Made by a program: the position numbers and the translations under genes | Assembly: GCF_050624435.1 (NCBI RefSeq) | Contig: NC_134547.1 | Coordinates: 28,258,419-28,322,418, forward strand | DNA length: 64,000 nt | Reading direction: 5' to 3' | Origin: Tenrec ecaudatus | Lineage: Eukaryota; Chordata; Mammalia; Afrosoricida; Tenrecidae | In this document: positions 42,872 through 52,920 of the stretch, in pieces | Layout of the letters: each line of letters starts with the position of its first letter | How positions within the stretch are numbered: position 1 is the first letter of the stretch | The notes under the pieces: model-generated | Databases searched by the model: none | Seen by the model: the letters and a program-made list of their open reading frames with translations, nothing else | Told to the model about the DNA's origin: nothing

Positions 42872-44433
42872 TTTTTTTGTTTGTTTGTTTTTTTAAACAA
42901 TTTATTGGGGCTCATACAATTCTTATCACAGTTCATACATATACATACATCAATTGTATAAAGCATATCTGTACAGCCTTTGCCCTAATCATTTTTTTCT
43001 CCTCTTTTCTTTTTTTACATTTTATTAGGGACTCATACAACTCTTATCGCAATCCATACATATACATACATCAATTGTATAAAGCACATCCATACATTCC
43101 CTGCCCCAATCATTCTCAAGGCATTGGCTCTCCACTTAAGCCCCTTGCATCAGGTCCTCTTTTTTTTCCCCCTTCCTCCCCTTTCCCCCCTCCCTCATGT
43201 GCCCTTGGTAATTTATACATCCTTATTTTGTCATATCTTGCCCTATCCGGAGTCTCCCTTCCCCCCCTTCTCTGCTGTCCCTCTCCCAGGGAAGAGGTCA
43301 CATGTGGATCCTTGTAATCAGTTCTCCCTTTCCAACCCACTCACCCTCCACTCTCCTAGCATCGTCCCTCACACCCTTGGTCCTGAAGGTATCATCCACC
43401 CTGGATTCCCTGTACCTCCAGCCCTCATATGTACCAGTGTACAGCCTCTGTCCTATCCAGGCCTGCAAGGTAGAATTCGGATCATGGTAGTTGGGGGGAG
43501 GAAGCATCCAGGATCTGGGGAAAAGCTGTGTTCTTCATTGGTACTACCTCGCACCCTAATTAACCCATCTCCTCTCCTAAACCCCTCTATGAGGGGATCT
43601 CCATTGGCCGACACTTGGGCCTCGGGTCTCCACTCTGCACTTCCCCCTTCATTTAATATGGTATATATATATACATATACATATATACATATACACACAT
43701 ATACACATACATACACACACTTATATCTTTTTTTTTTTTGCATGATGCCTTATACCTGGTCCCTTGGCACCTCGTGATCGCACTGACCGGTGTGCTTCTT
43801 CCATTTGGGCTTTTTTGCTTCTGAGCTAGATGGCCGCTTGTTCACCTTCAAGCCTTTAAGACCCCAGACACTATCTCTTTTGATAGCCGGGCACCATCAG
43901 CTTTCTTCACCACATTTGCTTATGCACCCATTTGTCTTCAGCGATCCTATCATGGAGGTGTGCAGCCAATGATATGATTTTTTGTTCTTTGATGCCTGGT
44001 AACTGATCCCTTTGGGACCACTCGATCACACAGGCTGGTGTGTTCTTCCATGTGGACTTTGTTGCTTCTGAGCTAGATGGCCGCTTGTTTATCTTCAAGC
44101 CTTTAAGACCCCAGTCACGATCTCTTTTGATAGCCGGTCACCATCAGCTTTCTTCACCACATTTACTTGTTCACCCACTTTGGCTCCAGCCGTTGTGTCG
44201 GGAGAGTGAGCATCATAGAGTTCCAATTTAATAAAAGAAGGTATTCATGCATTGAGGGAGTGTTTGAGTAGAGGCCCAAGGTCCTTCCGCTACCTTAATA
44301 CTTGACCTATAAATATAGACACATAGATCTATTTCCCCATCCTCCTATACATATTTGCATGTACATGTCTTTGTCTAGACCTCCATGAATGCCCTTTGAC
44401 TCGTAGCTCTTTCCTCCATCTCCCTTGACTTTC
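42872..44433 (-). mobile_element. Young L1 3' UTR nested in an older one, 17-bp TSD
   Basis: The insertion is 1562 bp, flanked by CAGAATGCCAGTTTCTT at 42855-42871 and 44434-44450. It opens with the inverted tail (T-rich, then 'caatttattggggctcatac'). At about 43010 it shows a second L1 3' terminus ('cattttattagggactcata'), so the insert carries two 3' ends in tandem. A (TA/CA)n tract lies at 43660-43720. Confidence 0.88.
43735..44195 (-). repeat. Tandem duplication of about 230 bp inside the L1 3' UTR
   Basis: Two successive diverged copies carry the same blocks: 'gatgcctgg/ttatacctgg', 'gagctagatggccgcttgtt', 'caagcctttaagacccca' and 'ccatcagctttcttcaccac'. The first covers about 43735-43945, the second about 43990-44195. 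The other L1 copies in the window have this segment once. Confidence 0.8.
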
Positions 44434-45720
44434 CAGAATGCCAGTTTCTTAGAACAAATTTTTCTTGCATTGAGGGAGGACATGAGCAGAGGCCTGTCCA
44501 CTACCTCAGTGTATTTTAATATAAATATATGTACCTAGACCAATACCTCTATTTTTATTAATTAATGTATTTATATATGTACACATCTATGCTTATACCT
44601 CTATCATAGCTTTGCTTCCTAGATAGTTCTTCTGTGTCCTTTTACCTTCCTCCTGCCCCAGCATCATGTTCACCCTATCTATACCTTGTAGTAATTCCTC
44701 TCAGCCAGATTGCTGTTGCTCCAACACCCTCAGGATCTCTACATCCTACTTGTTGATTTTAGTTCTCTAGTTGTTCCCCTGTCTATGTCATTGTTTGCTC
44801 ATCGATCCCTTCTCCCAACTCCTTCCTTCTCCCCCAAGTCCCTCCTGGACCATCAGTCCCATAGCTTTCTTCTTGAGCTTGCTTCCCATGCCTATCTTAT
44901 ATTAATGGGCAAACTAACAATAACAGAAACCAAAAAAAGAAAACAAGAGATTGGAAAAAAGAAAGAAAGCATACTTCATTTCAGGTCTGTCCACTGACCT
45001 TTATGACTATCTCCCCACTGGTCCTGGGGGAGTTACAGGAGCTGCCCCTCCTAGCCTGAAGTCTATTTAGGAGGATCCTCGGGGGCTCTGTGGCTTTGCG
45101 TTGCTTCTGTTGCTGATCTCTTATGTTCCCTTCTTGGTTCACCCGCTGTGAGGTGTTCACAGACTGGACTAATTCCCTGCCGTGGATGCCCAGTATTGTC
45201 CTCTGTCACGGTATGCTCCAGTGAGGGGACAACATGTCGACCTATTGTCAGCCCTACAGTACTCTCTGTGCCTGAACAGTTCTGTGTAGGGACACTGTCC
45301 TCCAGGCTTGGTGTGCAGCTATGAAGCCTAGATCATTCTCTCTCTTTTTCCTTCCTGGTTTGCTTCCGTGTGGGCATGGCAGGCTGGCTCCTCTCCCCAC
45401 CTGTAGGTTTAGCGTTGTCCTCTGTAGCACAGACTTTAGGGAGGGGTGAGTTTGGCTCTGGTTGGGCCCAGCCCTGTAGCCCAAGCTTTTCAGGTGTTGC
45501 TCCACGAGGTTACATTGCCCTCAAGGTTTGGTGTGCGGGAGTGGGGTCTGCATGCACCCTCCCAATCCTGTGCAGGCACAACCAATATTCTCTCCCTGGT
45601 GGGTTAGTGCCCTGAGGGGCCTATCTTATATCTTATTGGGCTATTCACAGGCTCCATCCCTCCCCCTTTGCCTTCTTCTTTCCCACAAAGAAAGACAAAA
45701 TCTGATGTTTTATACAGACC
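44434..45720 (-). mobile_element. Older L1 3' UTR (right part), upstream portion of the UTR
   Basis: It resumes with 'cagaatgccagtttcttaga' and 'cttgcattgagggaggacat', then A-rich sequence near 44920-44965 and GC-richer sequence to about 45720. The latter part matches nothing else here except by position, so the right boundary is approximate. Confidence 0.6.
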
Positions 45721-45724
45721 ACAA

Positions 45725-45970
45725 GTGAATGGCCTTAAGGAACAGACATTTATTTTCTCATAGGCTTAAAGGCTGAGAGTCCAAACAAATGTCTCTGCTT
45801 CCTTCGTTCTTGGCAAACCTCTCATGGCAGTTCTCTTCCCCTGTACGTGTGCAGCTCTGTCTGTCATCTGCTCTTTGCATAACTTAGAAGAGATGAGATG
45901 TAGGGTACATCCAACACTGGCAAGGCCTCCTGGATATAACAAGCAGAATCTACCCACAGGGAGGTTGCTG
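45725..45970 (-). mobile_element. Probable old MaLR-type LTR fragment
   Basis: 'aacagacatttattttctca', 'cataacttagaagagatgag' resemble the inverted LTR-like sequence at 38455-38830. It is incomplete. Confidence 0.35.
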
Positions 45971-46290
45971 TGGTTAGGTGTGGTTGAGTTCGGTCCCTAT
46001 AGCGACCCTGTATACAACAGATTGAAGTACTTTCCAGGCCTGCACCATCCTCACAGTTGTTCTTATGTTTGAGCCCATTGTTTCAGCCACTGTGTCCGTC
46101 CATCCTGTCCAGAGCCTTCCTCTCTCCCACTGGCCCTTCCACCACCAAGCATTATGTCCTTCTCTAGGGACTAGGTTCTCCTTACAACATGCCCAGAATA
46201 TATGAGACCAGCTCTTGCCATCTTTACTTCTAAGGAGCATTCTGACTGTTCTCCTCCACCACCTCCACCCCCCAACATCCTGCACCTGCA
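45971..46290 (-). pseudogene. RTE/BovB-like LINE 3' end, minus orientation
   Basis: On the minus strand the frame carries TGWTDTVAETMGSNIRTTVR and VVYRVAIG, characteristic of the very end of the RTE-clade ORF. It is followed by the RTE 3' terminus ('gtgtggttgagttcggtccc' in plus reading). Upstream parts are missing or out of frame. Confidence 0.78.
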
Positions 46291-46469
46291 GATTTTGGGT
46301 TCATTAACCCTTACAGCCACATGAGTCATGAGAAGTTTTCAACCTGATACCTGATCCATGGATTTTGGACTTGCCAGTCTTCACAACTTCAAAAGTCCTT
46401 CCCTTGATATATATTATTATATATGTATAATCTCCCACTGGTTTTACTTCTCTAGAGATCCCAGCCTTA

Positions 46470-46757
46470 GAGCACACAACAACCCAGTACCCATGTGGCA
46501 GACCAATATGCTGTCATGGTGGCCAGTCCGTTCCAATCTTTTTGGACTACATTTTGACAAAAGGTTGGAGAGGTCATGTATTTCTGAGGAAAGAATGCAC
46601 TGGATCCATTCCAAGTGAATGAAAGCTCTTTTCGTCCTCTTTTCTGCCGGGAATAAGCAAACACATTGGCCAGATCAGTGGTCCAAACCCATGTACTGAG
46701 GTGATGCTCATAGGCTAGAGCAAGGATACCACTTTGGCTGAGTTTCCAGAAGTTCAT
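46470..46757 (-). pseudogene. ERV-L-type pol fragment, minus orientation
   Basis: The minus-strand frame of 96 codons resembles part of an ERV-L-like reverse transcriptase, with a weak match through the region before the catalytic motif. Frames are broken on both sides and no LTR pair was found. Together with 25755-26120 this is the only retroviral coding relic I can see. Confidence 0.5.
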
Positions 46758-47011
46758 GATTGTCCTCCAGCATCTTTCTGGTTTTTACAGAGGAGCTAAC
46801 TGTACAATTCAATGGACCACCTCTTTTATCCTTTACGTTTTTAAGGGTAGCATTAATTTCTGCAATATTCCCTGAGATGTCCCGCAGAACGCGATGTTCT
46901 TGTTAGGGATTTGGGGAATGTTTTGGAGGCACCCCTTGGCTTTCCCACTAGGAAATCTCTTACCCTTCAGACTAAGGACTCAATGGGGAGGCTGTGAAGA
47001 AATATTAAGTA

Positions 47012-48313
47012 TGAGGGGGTACCCCCCCCAAATTGGGCTTCTTTCAAAGCTATGTATTTCTTCTTCTTCTTCATTTTTGTTTTTTACAAAACAACCTTAT
47101 TGCCTTCAAAATACTCTCCATCACACTTAATACATTTGTCAAATCTGCGATTCCATTCTTTGAAACATTTTTCAAACTCATCTGGGTGGCTGACAGCATC
47201 TCCCTCGTTTTCTGTTCTTCACTTCTTCCATGTCACTGAACTGCTGTCCTTCATTGTCCCTCTTCATTCGTGGAAACAAAAAGAAGTCACATGGAACGAG
47301 GTCATCTGAGTAAGGAGTGCGAGGCAGGAGAGGCATGTTATTTTTTGTCCAAAACTGGCACGCTGAGATGGCTGCGTGAGAAGGTGCCTTGTGGTGGTGG
47401 CAAAACCAGTCCCCTGTCTGCCACAAACCAGGAATTTTGTTGCACCCTGTTAAGCAATCTTTTCAGAACTTCTAAAGAGAAAGCTTGGTTAACAGTCTGA
47501 CCTGGTGGAATGAACTTTAAATCCACTATCCCCCTCACATCACAGAAACAAATGAGCATCATCTTGATCTTTGATTTCACTTGACAAGTGTTGGGGGGCC
47601 AAGTGACAATGGCATCTGCCACGGGCTCAAATGCTGTTTGCTTTAAGGGTCATAAGAACAGCTCGTCACCAGCAGTGACCAGAGAGAAATATCTGGGTTG
47701 CCTTGGAGCTGTCATTTCCAGGCATTGCATGTGTCCAGTTGACGGTCTTTTTGCTGGTCAGTGAGAACACGAGGTGACCCTTCTCATTCCCAACTCTTCC
47801 GTTAAATGTGCTGAATGAGCCAACGATAAACCAGAGAACTTCCCCCATCGCTTCAGTGACCTGTCACCGGCCTTTGAGCACACATGCACAAAGCTTGTCA
47901 ACATTTTAGTCCATTAAGGAAGTTGACAGATGGCCAGAATGAGGTTTGTCTTCAATCAACATTTCATTTTTTTGAATGAGAAAACCACTCATACACTTGA
48001 GTTTTTCCCATAGTGTAGTCCTTGTAAGCTGTGTTCAACATCACAACAGTTTCTGCTGCATTTTTTCCTGAGCAGGAAACCAAATTACATCGCCACATGC
48101 TGTTCTCTTAAATTGGCCATCACCAAAAGAGAGGTTTAAGCAAAATTGCTTTTACGAAAAAACGCACTGTGACCAGAGAGCGCCTTCGCAGGTGACATCA
48201 TTGATTGCACTAACTCAGAGCGAGTTGCTAGATGTTCACCTAACAGGAAAAATGGGTACTATGAAAGCTCCACCCAGCAGAACATTTTTCCATTTTGGGG
48301 GGCTACCGCCTCA
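47012..48313 (-). pseudogene. Near-complete mariner element with dead transposase
   Basis: The element is 1302 bp and flanked by TA (47010-47011 and 48314-48315), with matching inverted termini: TGAGGGGGTACCCCCCCCAA against TGAGGCGGTAGCCCCCCAAA. The minus-strand frames read KSKIKMMLICFCDVRG, PPGQTVNQAFSLEVLKRL and, after a frameshift, PYSDDLVPCDFFLFPRMK, the typical mariner (DD34D) blocks. The aspartate expected in the HHDNAP-type motif is replaced (HHHKAPSH), and frameshifts break the ORF. It is inactive. The element at 24294 is a shorter relative. Confidence 0.92.
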
Positions 48314-48315
48314 TA

Positions 48316-48904
48316 TATCTGTTCTATTTTGTGAGGCTGGGAAAAGGACCAGTGAGTGGATGTACAGATCCAGTTGCCCCACATGGGCCAGGCTTCCATT
48401 CATTACCTTGCCCTAATATGTCTGCTCTAATCAAGGACCATGCTGGGGCGTTAGGTCTGAAGGCAACAGTAGTAGCTCACTCTGTTCACTGACCCAGCTG
48501 TGTTTGGGACTCTCCCTTTCCTTCCTGACTAACACATTTATGTCCCTTTGGAGAAGGAGTGGCGATAGCATTCCTGTACATATTTGCTCTGGTGGGATAG
48601 GGTCCTTGGGCACCTGGTCTCTCCTTCAGTCACTGTCTTAGTCTGAAGCCTGCTCAAGTCCAGAAACTCGGCAATGGCCTTTTTACCACGGTGATTGCCC
48701 TCAGGCTCCTGAACAACCACTCTTGAGTTCTTTTGATGGTACAGACTGAGTTGTACATTTGTTGACTTCCTATCTGTCATCTCCCCCTGCGCCCTCTCCA
48801 GGGAACACACTGTGTTCGAGTACCGATCGCCATAACTCTCTGCAGCTATGGCCACCTGGGCTGTCATGCTGACCTTGCCACTCACTGCAGTCCTTGCATC
48901 TACC
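48316..48904. other. Unassigned intergenic sequence
   Basis: No repeat family or gene could be assigned. The 124-codon minus frame at 48538-48912 has no recognisable domain. Confidence 0.35.
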
Positions 48905-49050
48905 TGGGACAAAGGCGAGGCTTTCTACTCCCACAAAGAGTGACAACCTCGGAAACACAAAGCAACAGGTCTACCCTGTCCTATAGGGTCAGTAGGAGTC
49001 AGAATCGACTGAAGGGCAGTGAGTGTGGGCTTTTGGCTTTTCTTTTGATA
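48905..49050 (+). mobile_element. AfroSINE 3' half
   Basis: 'aggctttctactcccacaaa', 'ctaccctgtcctatagggtc' and 'agaatcgactgaagggcagt' mark the distal half of an AfroSINE, with a T-rich tail. Confidence 0.85.
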
Positions 49051-49614
49051 GTAGATGTCCCTTTCAAGTCTCTATTGTTCAGGGTTCTGTGGTCCTCCTT
49101 CTTACCCACTTTCCAAGTGATGTCTCATGACATCCTCCCTAGCCTGTAGAGGAGACTCTTCACTCAACTCGAAGTAATGTTGGCCTCCTCTGTCAGTGCC
49201 TCCATGATTTATTGCTTTGGAAAATGGCATTCCCCTTCCTGAAACACGGTCTTCTGCTATTTTTTGTTTTGCTTGTTTGTTTCCCTTTTCTGGTCACCGA
49301 TCACATATTCGCTCCAGCACCCTCTCTTCTGTGAGAGCTTACATCCCCCTTTCTGACTTCACACAGCAATGCTTGCGTTTATAGCTCACGCAGTAGGGGC
49401 CAGTGACTTTTCCTGCTACTTCTAGGAGCAGCTGTTTCCATATTGATTTTAAAAATCCAGTTTATTTCAGCTCTATGCTCCACTCCTCTTTGGCTACGTA
49501 CCACCAGAGTCCTGGCCCACATACACTGTTGTGGTCCCTTCTGGTGCATGTTGGCAAGGTCTTGTAGCCCCTTTCCTCCTTTTTAATTCCACACCCAGAT
49601 TAAATTGTGACTGG
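49051..49614. other. Unassigned intergenic sequence
   Basis: No gene or certain repeat was recognised. Confidence 0.3.
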
Positions 49615-49805
49615 CTGTTAGGCGCCGTTGAGTCGGCTATGACTCATAGTGACTGTACACACACCACAATGAAACACTGTCCGGTCCTGTGCTATCTTCA
49701 CAATTGTTCCTCTACCTGAAGTCATTGTTGCAGCCACTGTGTCAATTCATCGCATTGAGGCCTTCCTCACTTTTACTGCCCCTCTATTTTACCGGTCATG
49801 ATGTC
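49615..49805 (-). mobile_element. RTE/BovB-like LINE 3' end, split by an LTR (left part)
   Basis: 'ggcgccgttgagtcggctat', 'gaaacactgtccggtcctgt' and 'gttgcagccactgtgtcaat' are the inverted 3' end of an RTE LINE. It stops at ATGTC, which is duplicated at 50311 after the solo LTR. Confidence 0.8.
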
Positions 49806-50310
49806 TGTGGTGGTTACATAATCTGCTGTCAACTTGAGACTATTTAGAGTGAAGGGTGGAGGTTAGCCTGTAAATCGGGTTGTAGCTTGACCTCATTTGG
49901 AGGCACTAAGGAGATAAATAACTCACTGGTGGCCAGATACATTCACTCCCTGTGAGACATTCCTGTTGACAAGACACATGAAGCTACGCTGATGGAACCA
50001 GAACCCTGGAGCTGGAGGAGCCATGTGGAGACCCACACCAGGGCTCAGATGCTTCTACTGCCACTGGATCCACAAGATTTTCCAATCACTGGCCTGTGAT
50101 CTTCCTGCATTCGGCATCATTGCACGTGTTGCGTGAGTTTGAAGAGGAATGTATAGACTGGTATCAGACATATGGGCTAATATCAGACTTATGGACTTGA
50201 TCTGGGCTGGGCTGTTTTCTCAATATGCAATTGCTATTTTTTAATAAAGCTTTTTTTTATACACATGAGTTTTTCTGGATTTGTTTCTCTAGTCCACCCG
50301 GACTAATACA
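49806..50310 (+). mobile_element. Solo LTR (MaLR/ERV-L-like), inserted in RTE, 5-bp TSD
   Basis: The element is 505 bp, starts TGTGGTGGTTACATAATC and ends GGACTAATACA. It is flanked by ATGTC at 49801-49805 and 50311-50315. AATAAA at 50243-50248 is its own polyadenylation signal. The RTE sequence is continuous across the insertion when one ATGTC is removed, which confirms the boundaries. Confidence 0.9.
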
Positions 50311-50490
50311 ATGTCCTTCTCCAGAGACTGGTCTCTTCTGACAACACGTCCAAAGTATGTAGGGCAAAGTTTCACCATCCTTGCCTCTAAGTAGCACTCT
50401 GGGCACATTTCCCTAATTGTTGGTCTAATGGTCAGTAACGCAGATGGAGGCAGGTCCTCAAGGGAGTGCATATTGTCTCGCAGGATAGAG
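50311..50490 (-). mobile_element. RTE/BovB-like LINE, right part after the LTR
   Basis: 'gtccttctccagagactggt', 'gacaacacgtccaaagtatg' and 'catccttgcctctaagtagc' continue the RTE copy interrupted at 49805, in the same orientation. Confidence 0.82.
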
Positions 50491-50679
50491 ACTTCTGCCT
50501 TGCTCCAAGGAGAGAGGAAACTGCCTTTAGGAGGGAAGAATGACTACTTCTGCAGGCTAAGACGAGTCAAGGAAATCTGGGGATGTATCAACTCACATGT
50601 TCCATCCCAAATATCAGCATCTCATTCTATCCCAACCAGAACATGCCCTTGACATAGGTAACCCGTTTCCGAAAGCCCC

Positions 50680-50815
50680 AATCCAAATCAAACTGCCACG
50701 GAGTTGATGCTGCCTCACAGTGACCCTGTAGAGCAGGGTAGAACTGCCCCTTTGGGTTCGGAGGCTTGATGGCAGGAAACGTCTCATCTTTCTTCCCACA
50801 GAGCTAACCTGCTTA
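50680..50815 (-). mobile_element. AfroSINE, minus orientation
   Basis: 'gccacggagttgatgctgcc', 'cacagtgaccctgtagagca' and 'gggtagaactgcccctttgg' form the inverted AfroSINE tail and middle. The head is missing. Confidence 0.78.
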
Positions 50816-51906
50816 GACTAAGCGAAACACTGTCCGGTCCTGTTTGGAACTTGGCCGCTCTGAGAGCCTCAGTGTTCTGGGAGTTTCTCTGGCTTACAAA
50901 CTTAGCTTTAATTGCTCTCAGCCTTTTTTTTTTTTTTTTCTTTCGAGTTTAGCAATGGCCACTTCATCCCACCGTCTGTATACACCCATGCTTCCCTTGT
51001 CGACTGGGTTAGATTCCACAGACCAGTTCATGGAACGGAAATTGGTCAGATGAGAAAAAGGAAGATGGTCACATCAGGTCACAGCAAGAAGAATGACATG
51101 ACTACCTTTCAGAATTGTCTCTGGTTGGGGTGAGGACGCTGGGCTGTGATGACAATCAGTGACCATCACTCATTGGCAGTGGGTGTGATCTAGGGCAAGC
51201 AGCTCTTTTCAGCCCAGGGAATCCCCGCGAGCAGCTGACTGCTGAGAGGACTCTTCGCTTGGAGGTATTTACACATTCTATCACTTTCCTTCCCCATTTG
51301 TTCTTCTGTGATCAAGGCCATTGTTCCTTCCCCGGGCAAGCAGTCCCTAGTTTTTCTGGCAAAGGCCTTTGGCAGTAGCCCTTGTGAGGGTCCTGGTGCT
51401 ATGTTTGTGGGTGCTACCATTTTGTGAGCATCAGACGCCCCCAGTGGACCCAGTTCCTGAAGGCAGAAGCGAAGCTTGTCTTGCTCACTGTTGTGTCCCA
51501 TCACTAAGGACGGCAGGCAGTCTCTTCGAAAGCACTTCTTGATGAAAAGCATGAAAAAACCAACTTCTTTCTTTTCCCGACACTGCTTTGGGGCACATGA
51601 TGGGACCACACTTTGTCTGTCCCTCTCCCTAGGGACTGGCACTGGGGGCGTCCCAAGCTTTTGGCAGCTTACACATGCCACAGGGATATTTCCCGGCACA
51701 CACGAGGGTCTCACAGTCTGCCGTTTCTGTAAGCTGGATGTCTAGGATGAGACTGCGGTCCCAGCAGAGCTCCCTGACTTGGGACTAGGAAAGATGAAGA
51801 GCCAGGCTCCCCTGAGTCGTGTTGGGCTGAGAGCAGAGGAGTGGAGGCCCCCAGGACGGCGCAGCACCTGGCAGCTGGCAGAGAGAGCCCTGCTTCCTAG
51901 AGTGTG
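50816..51906. other. Unassigned intergenic sequence
   Basis: A T16 run lies at 50924-50939. The 174-codon minus frame at 51190-51714 has no recognisable domain or splice context. No gene call is made. Confidence 0.35.
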
Positions 51907-52006
51907 GGTCCTCCTGCATCTGAGGCCCCAGGAGCCCCTTCAACATGGTCCTCCTGCATCTGAGGCCCCAGGAGCCCCTTCAACACGGTCCTCCTGCATC
52001 TGAGGC
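51907..52006 (+). repeat. 40-bp tandem repeat, 2.5 copies
   Basis: The unit starting GGTCCTCCTGCATCTGAGG repeats at 51907, 51947 and 51987 with one C/T difference. The very low divergence indicates a recent expansion. Confidence 0.95.
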
Positions 52007-52125
52007 AGTGTCAACTAGTCCAGCTACGGCAAGTTCTAATTCCCATCATTGTGGTCTAACTGCATGGCTTTTACAGGGCCTCCCCACCCACCCCACCCCC
52101 ACGCATACCTTTGGAAACTTACTGA

Positions 52126-52166
52126 GGTGTGTGTGTGTGTGTGTGAAAGAGAGAGAGAGAGAGAGC
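52126..52166 (+). repeat. (GT)9 followed by (GA)n microsatellite
   Basis: GT repeats at 52126-52143 are followed after AAA by GA repeats to 52166. Confidence 0.92.
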
Positions 52167-52169
52167 ATG

Positions 52170-52727
52170 CTATGATGAACTTCTTTTGTAAGCATCCTCT
52201 GGGGCTCAGAAAGGACTAAAAAGGACTAAGCCCACGTATTGGCTCTGACAGGGCCTGGCAGGGCCTCCAGGCGTGACTCTAGGTCATAGGTGGCTGCAGA
52301 GGGTGGGCTGGGTCAGTGAGTCGCAGCACTGTGTGCAGGGACCAGCACGTTGCTGGGGGATGCAGCGGACAGGGACACAGCCACCTGGGGTGGGAGTGGA
52401 GGTGAGGGTGGGGTTGTCACACAGAGGGTCCTAGGAAGGGTGCGGGGGACAGCCGCAGAGTCTGCGAGACCTGCCGCCCCAACCAATGCGCCTATCAGGG
52501 CAGCAGAAGCTCTAGAGACCTACTTAGGTGGGGGACAGGGGCTACCTGGACAGTCCCAGCACCTTGCTGTAACCGCAGACACTGGACCCGGAGAAGCCCT
52601 GTGAGAAGGGAGTGCCAGGGCGGAAGCAAAAATGTCGCATCCCCACATGTCCGCAGGGCCCTGCGTGTCATAGGGTCTTCCTTGGCTATGTGCACAGCAA
52701 AGGTTGGCTCCCACAGCTCCAACCTCA
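52170..52727. other. GC-rich unique intergenic sequence
   Basis: GC-rich with scattered CpGs but no recognised gene. The frames at 52350-52604 and 52495-52734 overlap on opposite strands and lack domains. Confidence 0.35.
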
Positions 52728-52920
52728 CTTCCATCGAGTGGATGTCAACTCAGAGGGACCCTATAGGACAGGGTAGACCTACCCTGTGAGTTCCCGACAC
52801 CGTCATTGCGAATGGGAGTAGACAGTCCCATCTTTCTCCCTCAGAGCAGCTGGTGGCTTTGAACTGCCGACCCTGAACTGCAGCCCAACCTCATAACCAC
52901 TGCAGCCCCAGAGCTCCCCA
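52728..52920 (-). mobile_element. AfroSINE, minus orientation, nearly full-length
   Basis: 'gtggatgtcaactcagaggg', 'ccctataggacagggtagac', 'gagcagctggtggctttgaa' and 'aaccactgcagccccagagc' give the inverted element from tail to head. Confidence 0.88.

Noticed and set aside
43124..43777. 217-codon plus-strand open frame
   Set aside because: It lies in inverted L1 3' UTR with no ORF2 homology. Parallel copies of the same UTR do not keep the frame.
51190..51714. 174-codon minus-strand frame as a possible gene
   Set aside because: No domain, no recognisable splice sites at its ends, no CpG island or poly(A) signal in a convincing position. Kept as unassigned sequence.
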